Below, in pieces: positions 26,373-34,802 of a stretch of 64,000 nt of DNA. The notes beneath the pieces were generated by a model. It was not told the origin of the DNA. It was given only the letters and a program-made list of their open reading frames with translations, and did not search any database. The translations under genes and the position numbers were made by a program. Numbering within the stretch: the first letter of the stretch is position 1; each line of letters starts with the position of its first letter. Location of the stretch: assembly GCF_014384965.1 (NCBI RefSeq), contig NZ_JACRSW010000009.1:1-64000 (forward strand). Reading direction: 5' to 3'. Source of the DNA: Jutongia hominis. Its GTDB lineage: Bacteria; Bacillota; Clostridia; Lachnospirales; Lachnospiraceae.

Positions 26373-26544
26373 CAAAGCACAGAACATTGCATTGTGCAAA
26401 GTCATGTGTAGCAGCATCTTTTTTTAGATGTGTTGTGGTTAGAAAAGTTTTTATTCTAAGAAAAAGGTATTCGTCAGAGATACGAACAGACGAAATACGA
26501 AAAATCATGCATATTGCGTGAATTTTATAGGAGGTAAAGTTAAA

Positions 26545-26970
26545 ATGGCTAAAAAAGTCGAAGGATATATTAAATTACAGATTCCTGCTGCAAAGGCAAC
26601 ACCGGCACCACCTGTTGGTCCTGCTCTTGGTCAGCACGGAGTAAACATTGTACAGTTCACAAAGGAGTTTAATGCTAAGACAGCAGGACAGGAAGGTATG
26701 TTAATTCCTGTAGTTATCACTGTATACCAGGATAAGAGCTTTAGCTTTATTACAAAGACTCCTCCGGCAGCTGTATTGATTAAGAAGGCATGCAAGATCG
26801 AATCTGGTTCAGGTGTACCAAACAGAACTAAGGTTGCTACAATTACAAAGGCTCAGCTTCAGGAGATCGCTGAGACAAAGATGCCTGACTTAAATGCAGC
26901 ATCTATTGATGCAGCTATCAGCATGATCGCTGGTACAGCTCGCAGCATGGGTGTTACTGTAGAGGACTAA
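26545..26970 (+). CDS. rplK: 50S ribosomal protein L11
   Basis: A 141-residue protein starting [34 protein letters not shown] (N-terminal domain) with the C-terminal rRNA-binding part ([18 protein letters not shown] and [11 protein letters not shown]). The start at 26545 has an aggagg eight bases away and replaces an upstream in-frame start at 26518. The 172-base gap from nusG contains small hairpins but no clear promoter. Confidence 0.97.
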   Translation: MAKKVEGYIKLQIPAAKATPAPPVGPALGQHGVNIVQFTKEFNAKTAGQEGMLIPVVITVYQDKSFSFITKTPPAAVLIKKACKIESGSGVPNRTKVATITKAQLQEIAETKMPDLNAASIDAAISMIAGTARSMGVTVED

Positions 26971-27162
26971 GAAAGAAAATCGCAGTGAAAACTGCACATC
27001 GCATAAGAATAGAAAATCGCAAAAATGAGAATTGTTGTAAACAAGTAACAGGATTTACAACCGTTTGAGATAAAAAAAGAGTGTTATTGTATTGAACGTT
27101 GTGGGAGGCGACACATAAGTGTCATCATACCGCCGTTACTACCACTAGGAGGTTATTTAATT

Positions 27163-27855
27163 ATGAAAAGAGGAAAGAAATATACAGAAGCTGCTAAGTT
27201 GGTCGACAGAACAAAGCAGTACGAAGTTGAAGAAGCAGTTAGCTTAGTAAAGAAGACAGCTGTTGCTAAATTTGATGAAACAGTAGAAGCTCACCTTAGA
27301 CTTGGTGTTGATGGACGTCATGCAGATCAGCAGATCCGTGGTGCCGTTGTATTACCACATGGTACAGGTAAAAAGGTTAGAGTTCTTGTATTTGCTAAGG
27401 GCGACAAGGTTGATGAAGCATTAGCTGCAGGTGCAGATTATGCCGGTGGTGAAGAGTTAATTCCAAAGATCCAGAATGATGGATGGTTTGAATTCGACGT
27501 TGTAGTAGCTACTCCTGATATGATGGGTGTTGTAGGTCGTCTCGGTCGTGTACTCGGACCAAAGGGCTTAATGCCAAACCCTAAAGCCGGAACAGTAACA
27601 ATGGATGTTACGAAAGCTGTAAACGATATCAAGGCTGGTAAGATTGAATACAGACTTGACAAAGCTAATATCGTTCATGTTCCTGTTGGAAAAGCTTCTT
27701 TCACAGAAGAGCAGTTAGCTGAAAATATTGACGCTTTAATGCAGGCAATCACAAAGGCTAAACCAGCCGCTGCAAAAGGTCAGTACTACAAGAGTGTTTC
27801 CATTTCATCTACAATGGGACCTGGTGTGAAATTAAACACAGCTAAGTATGCATAA
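27163..27855 (+). CDS. rplA: 50S ribosomal protein L1
   Basis: A 230-residue L1 with [23 protein letters not shown] at the start, the conserved [20 protein letters not shown] block and the C-terminal [12 protein letters not shown]1 binds 23S rRNA and usually represses its own operon mRNA. The leader (26971-27162) contains a gacac/gtgtc hairpin next to ggaggcg, a possible autoregulation site. A terminator follows, and rplJ-rplL are not present downstream. Confidence 0.97.
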   Translation: MKRGKKYTEAAKLVDRTKQYEVEEAVSLVKKTAVAKFDETVEAHLRLGVDGRHADQQIRGAVVLPHGTGKKVRVLVFAKGDKVDEALAAGADYAGGEELIPKIQNDGWFEFDVVVATPDMMGVVGRLGRVLGPKGLMPNPKAGTVTMDVTKAVNDIKAGKIEYRLDKANIVHVPVGKASFTEEQLAENIDALMQAITKAKPAAAKGQYYKSVSISSTMGPGVKLNTAKYA

Positions 27856-27885
27856 TTGTCATTAATGTAATATTGATTTCTATAA

Positions 27886-27933
27886 AAAAGAACCATCATT
27901 TGGCGGGGAAGACAGCCTTATGGTGGTTCTTTT
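27886..27933 (+). terminator. Terminator after rplA
   Basis: aaaagaaccatca (27887-27898 region) pairs with tggtggttctttt (27921-27933). Confidence 0.8.
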
Positions 27934-27997
27934 GGTACTTTGTGCCTTTTGTTAGATGCTTTGAATGTTTTTTAACTTCTTCCTTTTGGCATGAAGC

Positions 27998-28083
27998 TTG
28001 ACACAAATGCCCTTTCGTGATAAGGTTAAAAACATAAAAAGCAGGTCAATGTCGACAGCAGTCGGTAGTGATCTGCTTTTTTA
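27998..28083 (+). ncRNA. Promoter plus immediate terminator: candidate short RNA
   Basis: TTGACA (27998-28003), 17-base spacer, TAAGGT (28021-28026), predicted start near 28033, and a terminator hairpin (aaagcaggtca 28038-28048 with tgatctgcttt 28069-28079, then T-run) end a transcript of only about 50 nt. It may be a small RNA, or an attenuator for the alcohol dehydrogenase gene downstream. Confidence 0.45.
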
Positions 28084-28095
28084 TAGAGCATAAAA

Positions 28096-28383
28096 GCTGC
28101 TCGTATAGCAGTGGTACACCAACAAGAATTGCTTTAGCAATTCTTGTAAAGTTTAATGTGTCATTAAACTTTTGACAAAGTGCTGGCTTTGCACTTTTTA
28201 AGAAAAAGGAAACTGCTCGTACAGTAGTGGTACACCAACAAGAATTGCTTTAGCAATTCTTGGAGTGCAAAGCGCTGGCTTTGCACTTTTTATGAAAAAG
28301 GAAACTGCTCGTACAGTAGTGGTACACCAACAAGAATTGCTTTAGCAATTCTTGGAGTGCAAAGCGCTGGCTTTGCACTTTTT
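28096..28383 (+). repeat. Family 2 multi-hairpin module, three tandem copies
   Basis: Copies start near 28096, 28213 and 28305. Each has gctcgta..gtggtacacc, a hairpin aagaattgc/gcaattctt, and a terminator-like stem gtgcaaagc/ggctttgcac with T-run. The first copy is the long type, with an extra hairpin aaagtttaatg/cattaaactttt. They fill the gap between the short RNA unit and the alcohol dehydrogenase ribosome site, in the direction of transcription. Confidence 0.9.
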
Positions 28384-28409
28384 ATAACAAAAAGGAGGTA
28401 CATAATATC

Positions 28410-29573
28410 ATGCAGAATTTTAATTATTCAATTCCGACAAAGGTGGCATTTGGTGAAGGCACTTTGGAAAATCTTCCGAAGTTTGTAAAGGAGTATGGCA
28501 AGAAAGTACTGATCGTATATGGTGGCGGCAGCATTAAGCGAACCGGCTTATATGATAAAGTCGTTGCCTTGCTTAAAGAAAATGATATTGCATATGAGGA
28601 ATTATCAGGCGTAGAGCCAAATCCACGTGTTACAACAGTAGAAAAAGGTGTTGCGATCTGCCGTGAAAAGGGTATTGATGTTGTACTTCCGATCGGTGGA
28701 GGCAGCACGATCGACTGTGCGAAAGGAATTGCGGCAGCTTATTATTATGATGGACCGGCATGGGACATTGTACTTAATAACAGTCTCGTGACAAATGCAC
28801 TGCCGATCATTACGATCTTAACGTTAGCAGCAACCGGTTCGGAGATGGATTATTTTGCGGTTATTTCGAATGAAGAAGAGAAAGAGAAGTTAGATATTAA
28901 CAGTGATTTGATCTATCCGAAATATTCGATTCTGGATCCGACATTGACCTATTCGGTACCGGCATATCAGACAGCTTCAGGAACAGCCGATATGATGTCG
29001 CATATTTTTGAAGTATATTTCAATGGTGTGAAGGATACATTTTTTCAGGATCGCATTATGGAAGCACTTTTAAAGACCTGTATCAAATATGGCCCAATCG
29101 CAGTGAAAGAACCTGACAATTATGATGCACGCGCAAATCTGATGTGGACCTCAAGCTGGGCGATCAACGGCTTTATTGCCTGTGGTAAGTCAGGAGCATG
29201 GCCATGTCATGCGATCGAGCATCAGCTTAGTGCATATTATGATGTAACACACGGTCATGGATTGGCGATCATCACTCCTTATGTCATGAAATATACATTA
29301 AATGATAAGACGGTTGATATGTATGTGACTTATGGAATCAATGTCTTTGGAATTGATCCGTCATTAGATCGTTATGAAATCGCTAATCAGGCGATAGAAA
29401 AGACAACACAGGTATTTCGTGATATGGGCTTAAAGCTTACGCTTCGCGATATCGGCATTACAGATAAGACATATTTTGAAGAAATGGCAGTAAAGGCTGC
29501 CAGAGGATGCGAAGGCAGCTTTGTGGAACTGACAAAAGATGACATTGTTGAAATCTTTAATCAGGCATTCTAG
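28410..29573 (+). CDS. Iron-containing alcohol dehydrogenase (BdhA/YqhD-like)
   Basis: A 387-residue group III alcohol dehydrogenase, likely reducing aldehydes such as butyraldehyde with NAD(P)H. Cofactor motifs are VYGGGSIKRTGLYDK and LPIGGGSTIDCAKG. Metal ligands are visible in TADMMSHIFEVYF (Asp and His) and AIEHQLSAYYDVTHGHGLA (two His). The order and length match butanol dehydrogenases of Clostridia. It has aaaaggaggt before the ATG. The gene is monocistronic; its upstream region contains three tandem family 2 modules, so much of its mRNA leader would be strongly structured. Confidence 0.93.
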   Translation: MQNFNYSIPTKVAFGEGTLENLPKFVKEYGKKVLIVYGGGSIKRTGLYDKVVALLKENDIAYEELSGVEPNPRVTTVEKGVAICREKGIDVVLPIGGGSTIDCAKGIAAAYYYDGPAWDIVLNNSLVTNALPIITILTLAATGSEMDYFAVISNEEEKEKLDINSDLIYPKYSILDPTLTYSVPAYQTASGTADMMSHIFEVYFNGVKDTFFQDRIMEALLKTCIKYGPIAVKEPDNYDARANLMWTSSWAINGFIACGKSGAWPCHAIEHQLSAYYDVTHGHGLAIITPYVMKYTLNDKTVDMYVTYGINVFGIDPSLDRYEIANQAIEKTTQVFRDMGLKLTLRDIGITDKTYFEEMAVKAARGCEGSFVELTKDDIVEIFNQAF

Positions 29574-29732
29574 TATCCCGTTTAAATTGTTTTGTAATTA
29601 TGCTGAAATCTATAAGATACAGATAGTCAGAAATTAAAAATATAGTGTTTGTAAATATTGTCACAAAATAATCTTAAAATCATAAAATAATATGACAATT
29701 TGGCGAAAGTGAGGAAAATGTTCAAAAAATTG

Positions 29733-29850
29733 TTGACACAAAAAATGAGAGGTGCTAAGATAGGCGTATCAAAAATCTGTGACACAAGTTGCAGATTACA
29801 TATCGAAGCAAAAGGTCAATGAAGACAAGATGGATTCATTGACCTTTTTT
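29733..29850 (+). ncRNA. Candidate small RNA gene with own promoter and terminator
   Basis: TTGACA (29733-29738), a 17-base spacer and TAAGAT (29756-29761) predict a start near 29768. A first hairpin (atctg..cagat, 29775-29796) and a terminator stem (aaaaggtcaatgaa with ttcattgacctttt, 29810-29850) follow. No frame with a ribosome site is seen. The RNA would be about 83 nt. A family 2 module follows at once. Confidence 0.6.
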
Positions 29851-29866
29851 GTTATGGAATAGGAAA

Positions 29867-29946
29867 TTGCTCGTACAGTAGCGGTACACCAGCAAGAATT
29901 GCTTTAGCAATTCTTGGAGTGCAAAGCGCTGGCTTTGCACTTTTTT
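29867..29946 (+). repeat. Family 2 multi-hairpin module, single short-type copy
   Basis: ttgctcgtacagtagcggtacacc, aagaattgctttagcaattctt and the gtgcaaagc/ggctttgcac stem with T-run, nearly identical to the other copies. Confidence 0.9.
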
Positions 29947-29952
29947 ATTTGG

Positions 29953-30007
29953 AAAAGAAGGTCAAAGGAGACAAAAATGCAGGAGCTCTGAGAACCCTTC
30001 TTTTTTT
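29953..30007 (+). terminator. Hairpin with T-run before the PotD-like gene
   Basis: aaagaagg (29954-29961) pairs with ccttcttt (29996-30003), followed by more T. The 34-base loop could fold further. It lies 110 bases before the potD-like start, so it may attenuate that operon. Confidence 0.45.
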
Positions 30008-30116
30008 ATGAAATCAGCAAAATGCCTGCACAGCAGCAGGGGTTATTTGTATGACAGCTTTTTGCTATCGATATGGAAATAGTTATTCATGTTTTACATC
30101 AAAGGAGGGACAGCAT

Positions 30117-31196
30117 ATGAGAATGAAAAAATTATTAGCATTAGCAATGTCTGCAGTTATGGTTTTGGGAAGTCTGACAGGTTGTGGTTCATCAAAGAGC
30201 AGCAGTAGTGGAAAAGCAGACAGTATTAACATTTTAGTCTGGGAAGGTACCTGGTCAGAAGATGCATTTAAGGACTTTACGAAAAAGACTGGCATTAAGG
30301 TAAATGTAAGTTACATTGATAACACAGATACGATCATTTCAAAGTTAGTCGAAGGAAATGCCAATTATGATGTGATCGATCTGGAATCAGCATATGTTAA
30401 GACTTTTGTAGACAATGATCTGTTAGCTAAGTTGGATAATAAATCGTTGACAAATAAGAAAAATATTGCGGATGGTATTCCGGCAGCAACCGGTGATGAG
30501 AAGATGGAATATACTTGTCCTGATATGGCACCGGGTTACACAGGCATTGTATATAATAAGGAAACCTGTCCGATCAAAATTACAAAGTTCTCTGATCTTG
30601 CTGATCCAAAGCTGAAAGGTCAGGTTGCAATGGTCAACTCAACGATTTCACTTTACGGAGCAGCTTTAGAAGCACTGGGTTATAAAGCTTCATCTAAGAA
30701 AGAAAGTGAGGTCAAGGAAGCAAATGAATTGTTAAAGAGGATCAAGACGAATGTAAAAGCCTTCGTCGGTGAGAGTGCAGTATCACAGCTTGAAAACGGA
30801 GAGTGCAGTGTAGCTCTTTGCTGGGATTATATAACGCTCTGTAATGATAGTAAAGATAATTGGGATAAATTTGCTGTTGCAGATATTGATTCTGATTATG
30901 AGATGTTCTGTCAGTATTGGTCAGTACCGGCTTCTTCTGAAAAGAAATCTGCAGCCGAGAAATTTATCAATTATATGCTGGAACCGGATGCATTGGCAAA
31001 ATGTTATAAGGAAAACGGTGGAGCTCCTCTGTTAAAAGCGGATGTGATCAAGTCATATCTGCCGGATGGATATTATGATAACCCGGCTATTGCGGAGTAT
31101 GAAAAGCTTGAAAAGAAGAGTTGGTGTGTGGCAGTTGATGATGACCTGATCAGTTTGATGGATACCTATTATACAGAATTAATGGGCGAAGATTAA
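30117..31196 (+). CDS. PotD-like polyamine-type ABC substrate-binding lipoprotein
   Basis: A 359-residue extracellular binding protein. The signal peptide ends in the lipobox SLTGC, followed by a Ser-rich linker. The body has the PotD/PotF fold pattern: INILVWEGTWSEDAFKDFTKKTGIKV, ANYDVIDLES, NKETCPIKITKFSDLADPKLKGQVAM and QLENGECSVALCWDY. The family binds spermidine, putrescine or related cations; the exact ligand cannot be told. AAGGAGGG lies before the ATG at 30117. It heads the cluster PotD-PII-PotABC and is separated from the PII gene by 183 bases. Confidence 0.87.
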   Translation: MRMKKLLALAMSAVMVLGSLTGCGSSKSSSSGKADSINILVWEGTWSEDAFKDFTKKTGIKVNVSYIDNTDTIISKLVEGNANYDVIDLESAYVKTFVDNDLLAKLDNKSLTNKKNIADGIPAATGDEKMEYTCPDMAPGYTGIVYNKETCPIKITKFSDLADPKLKGQVAMVNSTISLYGAALEALGYKASSKKESEVKEANELLKRIKTNVKAFVGESAVSQLENGECSVALCWDYITLCNDSKDNWDKFAVADIDSDYEMFCQYWSVPASSEKKSAAEKFINYMLEPDALAKCYKENGGAPLLKADVIKSYLPDGYYDNPAIAEYEKLEKKSWCVAVDDDLISLMDTYYTELMGED

Positions 31197-31379
31197 AAAG
31201 CTGCAAAGTCTGCAGGCACTGTAGGTAATGAGAAAAGTATAAAAGCAATACAACATGCCAAGCAAGTGCCGGTAGTAAAAGTATAAAGCAACATACAAAA
31301 TATTAAGCTTGAGCCTGCAGTAAATAGTAATAAATACATTAAATCATAAAAGATATAGAAGGAATGGAGGAATATTATT

Positions 31380-31721
31380 ATGAAAAAGATAGAGGTAGTA
31401 ACAAGACCGGAGAAATTAGTCGGTTTAAAAGAAGTATTAGCAAGTCATAATTGTCAGGGTATGACAGTCACATCCGTTATGGGATGTGGCCGTCAGAAAG
31501 GTTATCTTCCGGAAATGAATTTTACAGGAGAAGACATTAATCTGCTTCCTAAGATCATGGTGTTTGTTGTGGTAGAAGATGAACAGACAGAAGAAATCTT
31601 AGCAGACATTTCAACAGCAGTTGGTACAGGAAAGAATGGTGATGGTAAAGTATTCGTTACGGATATTATTGATGCTATGCGTATCCGTACCAATGAACGT
31701 GGCTCTGATGCCATCAACTAG
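31380..31721 (+). CDS. PII-family nitrogen regulatory protein
   Basis: PII trimers sense ATP/ADP and 2-oxoglutarate and control targets by contact. This 113-residue protein has the start KKIEVVTRPEKLVGLKEVL, the T-loop region GRQKGYLPEMNF (37-48), LPKIMVFVVVED, and the B/C loop TGKNGDGKVFV with IRTNERGSDAI. Tyr51, the uridylylation site in enteric GlnB, is not present; the loop has Thr49 and Glu51. It lies between the PotD-like gene and potA with an ATG after atggagga. Genomic linkage to a polyamine-type ABC transporter rather than to amtB suggests it regulates that transporter. Confidence 0.88.
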   Translation: MKKIEVVTRPEKLVGLKEVLASHNCQGMTVTSVMGCGRQKGYLPEMNFTGEDINLLPKIMVFVVVEDEQTEEILADISTAVGTGKNGDGKVFVTDIIDAMRIRTNERGSDAIN

Positions 31722-31741
31722 GAAGTTAGGAGATAATGCAT

Positions 31742-32878
31742 ATGAGTAAAACAATAGTATCATTAATGAATGTAGAAAAATGGTATGGAGATAACCATGT
31801 TGTAAAAAATATGAATGTCAATATTGCTGAAGGTGAATTTCTTACATTGCTTGGTCCATCCGGCTGTGGTAAGACAACAACACTTCGAATGATCTCAGGA
31901 TTTGAACTTCCAACGATGGGAATGATCAAAGTACAGGGTGAAAGTGTAGAAAAGAAAGAACCATACCAGCGTGATGTTAATACGGTCTTTCAGAATTATG
32001 CTCTTTTTCCTAATATGAATGTCTTTGACAATGTAGCATATGGCTTAAAAGTTAAGAAAGTGCCAAAAGACGAAATCAAAGAAAGAGTATTACATATGCT
32101 GAAGTTAGTTCAGCTTGAAGGCTTTGAAAAAAGACGGATCACACAGATGTCCGGTGGTCAGAAACAGCGAGTTGCTATTGCCAGAGCATTGATCAACCGT
32201 CCTAAAGTGCTTTTGCTTGATGAACCTCTTGGAGCATTGGATCTAAAGCTTCGTAAGCAGATGCAGATTGAATTAAAACGATTACAAAAGAAGCTTGGCA
32301 TTACTTTTGTATACGTCACACATGATCAGGAAGAAGCGTTGACCATGAGTGACCGTATTGCAATCATTAATCAGGGTGTTTTAGAGCAGATTGATACACC
32401 GATCAACATTTATCAGCATCCAAAGACAAAGTTTGTAGCAGGATTTATCGGAGAATCAAATATTTTAGATGCGATCGTTCTGGAAGATCATGATCATAAA
32501 GCAGTGATCGGTATGGAAGTTGGCCGTGGTACGGTAGAAGATCCCGATGACAGTCTGGCGGTCAATGATCCGGTATCTGTATCAGTCCGTCCGGAGAATA
32601 TGCTTTTTTCGGAGACACCGATAGAAGGTTTTAACTTGAAAGGTGTAGTAAAAGAGCATATCTATGTTGGTAATATCATCAAAATGATGATCACTTTGAA
32701 CGATGGAACGGAGATCAAAGTGAATCGTTTTCGTTCAGAAGATCTTGCGGATATCGGTAAAATGGTTTATCTATACTGGGAGCTTGATAAGGGTGTTGTG
32801 ATCAAAGAGAAACATCTGGTCAATACAGATGCTGTCCGGGATATTGAAGGAGGGGTTGCCGATGACGAAGACGAATGA
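31742..32878 (+). CDS. potA: PotA-like ABC transporter ATP-binding protein
   Basis: The 378-residue ATPase carries Walker A LLGPSGCGKTTTLRMISG, the Q-loop QNYALFPNMNV, signature MSGGQKQRVAIARAL, Walker B VLLLDEPLGALD and the switch His in YVTHDQEEAL, followed by a C-terminal TOBE domain (SVSVRPENM). This is the spermidine/putrescine PotA type. ATG 31742 is chosen over ATG 31736 because AGGAG then sits nine bases upstream rather than three. It overlaps potB by 17 bases, so translation is coupled. Confidence 0.92.
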   Translation: MSKTIVSLMNVEKWYGDNHVVKNMNVNIAEGEFLTLLGPSGCGKTTTLRMISGFELPTMGMIKVQGESVEKKEPYQRDVNTVFQNYALFPNMNVFDNVAYGLKVKKVPKDEIKERVLHMLKLVQLEGFEKRRITQMSGGQKQRVAIARALINRPKVLLLDEPLGALDLKLRKQMQIELKRLQKKLGITFVYVTHDQEEALTMSDRIAIINQGVLEQIDTPINIYQHPKTKFVAGFIGESNILDAIVLEDHDHKAVIGMEVGRGTVEDPDDSLAVNDPVSVSVRPENMLFSETPIEGFNLKGVVKEHIYVGNIIKMMITLNDGTEIKVNRFRSEDLADIGKMVYLYWELDKGVVIKEKHLVNTDAVRDIEGGVADDEDE

Positions 32879-33779
32879 AGAGCAGCTGCTTGCAAAGCCT
32901 AACAAAAGAAAACGCAAGGATAAAAAATCCTTTAAAACCAGGCTTGCATCCATTATTATGTGTGGACCGATCTCAGTCTGGTCAGTACTTTTTATTATTC
33001 TTCCGATTATTCTTCTGGCATTTATGAGCTTTATGACAAAAGGACCGTTAGGAAGAGTCGTTTATAAGTTTACATTTGAAAATTATGCAGAAATGTTTAA
33101 ACCGGTCTATTTTACAGTTATTAAGCAGTCTCTTATTATTGCACTATGGACAACGTTATTGACTGTTCTGCTTGGATATCCGCTTGCAGCATTTATTGCA
33201 AATGTAAAGAAGAAAACCTCAGGAATCTTAACAGTTCTTATGATGCTTCCTTTGTGGGTAAGCGGATTAGTCATTCTTTACAGTTTTGTCATTATGTTGA
33301 ACAAGACCGGCGTGATCAATCAGTTTCTGCTTAATCTGCATTTGATTAAAAAGCCATTGAATCTTCTATATAATAACTTTGCGGTTATTGTAGGTATGAT
33401 CTATATGTTTTTGCCGTTTGCAGTCCTGCCGATGTTTTCATCGATTGAGAAGTTGGATAAAGGATTGATCGAAGCATCGAAGGATCTTGGTGCAGGTCCG
33501 GTGAAAACTTTTATGAAAGTAACATTGCCATTAACCTCGCCCGGAATTTTTGCAGCCGTCATACTTACTTTCATTCCGTGTATTGGTTATTACATGGTAA
33601 CGGATATGTTAGGCGGCGGTACGAATATGATGGTAGGTAATCTGATCTATCGTCAGTTTACAATCTCACGTAACTGGCCATTTGGTGCAGCGCTTGCCAT
33701 GGTTCTGGCAATTGTGATCTTTCTGATGTTATTTATTTATACGAAACTTGGTGGCGATCTTGATGATTTGGGGGCATAG
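32862..33779 (+). CDS. potB: PotB-like ABC transporter permease
   Basis: A 305-residue permease with about six membrane segments. The EAA-loop segment that contacts the ATPase reads LIEASKDLGAGPVKTFMKVTLPLTSPG. The charged N-terminus (KPNKRKRKDKKSFKTR) precedes the first segment. The ATG at 32862 has ggagggg upstream and lies inside the end of potA. It would pair with PotC in the membrane channel. Confidence 0.92.
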   Translation: MTKTNEEQLLAKPNKRKRKDKKSFKTRLASIIMCGPISVWSVLFIILPIILLAFMSFMTKGPLGRVVYKFTFENYAEMFKPVYFTVIKQSLIIALWTTLLTVLLGYPLAAFIANVKKKTSGILTVLMMLPLWVSGLVILYSFVIMLNKTGVINQFLLNLHLIKKPLNLLYNNFAVIVGMIYMFLPFAVLPMFSSIEKLDKGLIEASKDLGAGPVKTFMKVTLPLTSPGIFAAVILTFIPCIGYYMVTDMLGGGTNMMVGNLIYRQFTISRNWPFGAALAMVLAIVIFLMLFIYTKLGGDLDDLGA

Positions 33780-33782
33780 CTT

Positions 33783-34610
33783 ATGGATAAAAGAAAATTA
33801 AAGAAAAAAACATTGTCCGTTATCTCAAAGTTATATGTAATCCTGATTTTTTTGTTCTTCTATGCACCGGTTGTTGTAATGGTAGTCTTTTCCTTTAATG
33901 ACAGCCGTGCAAATGTGGTATGGCAAGGATTTACAACAAAATGGTACACAAAGCTGTTTCAGGACACGGAACTTTGGATGGTATTTGGTAAGACATTATT
34001 TATAGCTGTTGTTACAACGCTTCTGGGTGTCGTTGTCGGAACGATGGGAGCAGTCGGATTTATGAATGCGAAATTCAAAGGAAAAAAGCTGATCACAAAT
34101 TCTATTTATTTTCCGATTGTTATTCCGGAGATCGTACTTGCGATCGCAACACTTTTGGTCTTTACACAGGGAGGAATCGACCTGAGTATGGGAACAATCA
34201 TCATAGGTAATACAACGCTGGTCTTGCCTTATGTCTATATTACGATCAAAGCAAGACTGGTAGGAATGGACCCTTCCATCGAAGAAGCTTCTTTGGATCT
34301 CGGTGCCAATCGATTTTATACGTTCATGCATGTAACACTTCCGGCAATTGTTCCGGGTGTTATGTCCGGTGCATTTATGGCATTTTCACTGGCACTTGAT
34401 GATCTGATCATTACAAGTTTTCTTGCAAATGCAGAGACAGCAACATTGCCAATGAAAGTATATTCGATGATCAAGAAAGGTGTATCGCCGGAGATCAATG
34501 CATTAACAACGATTATCTTTGGTGTCAGCATGGTTGCTATGCTTGCTTATCTGATCAAAGAACTGGTCAATATGATAACAATACGCCGAAAAAAAGCCCG
34601 TTCCATTTAA
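33783..34610 (+). CDS. potC: PotC-like ABC transporter permease
   Basis: The second permease, 275 residues with about six membrane segments. The EAA-loop reads SIEEASLDLGANRFYTFMHVTLPAIVPG, and DDLIITSFLANAETATLPMKVYSMIKKG is typical of PotC. It starts three bases after the potB stop and ends the transporter genes. An inverted repeat (gcccg...cgggc, about 34630-34671) and then a terminator hairpin follow. Confidence 0.92.
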   Translation: MDKRKLKKKTLSVISKLYVILIFLFFYAPVVVMVVFSFNDSRANVVWQGFTTKWYTKLFQDTELWMVFGKTLFIAVVTTLLGVVVGTMGAVGFMNAKFKGKKLITNSIYFPIVIPEIVLAIATLLVFTQGGIDLSMGTIIIGNTTLVLPYVYITIKARLVGMDPSIEEASLDLGANRFYTFMHVTLPAIVPGVMSGAFMAFSLALDDLIITSFLANAETATLPMKVYSMIKKGVSPEINALTTIIFGVSMVAMLAYLIKELVNMITIRRKKARSI

Positions 34611-34735
34611 GGTTTAAGCAGCATTTCCGCCCGAGCTGTCGTTACGACCGGCTACATTCGCAATACGGGCAATTATGTGAAATAAATAAAAGTTATACTC
34701 ATATGCAAAATATAAATATAATTGACAAAAAGCAA

Positions 34736-34773
34736 AGACGCAAGTTGGTAAGATCTGACTTGCGTCTTTATTG
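34736..34773 (+). terminator. Terminator after potC
   Basis: aaagacgcaagt (34736-34747) pairs with acttgcgtcttt (34759-34770). The hairpin lies 33 bases before the ornithine-cyclodeaminase-family gene, so expression of that gene may depend on read-through or on a promoter near TTGACA at 34723. Confidence 0.65.
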
Positions 34774-34802
34774 ATACAGCTTTATGTTTTTGGAAAGGAG
34801 AT

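Noticed and set aside
34723..34755. Promoter TTGACA / TAAGAT before the OCD-family gene
   Set aside because: The spacer would be 21 bases and the -10 lies inside the loop of a terminator hairpin, so it is not reported as a promoter.
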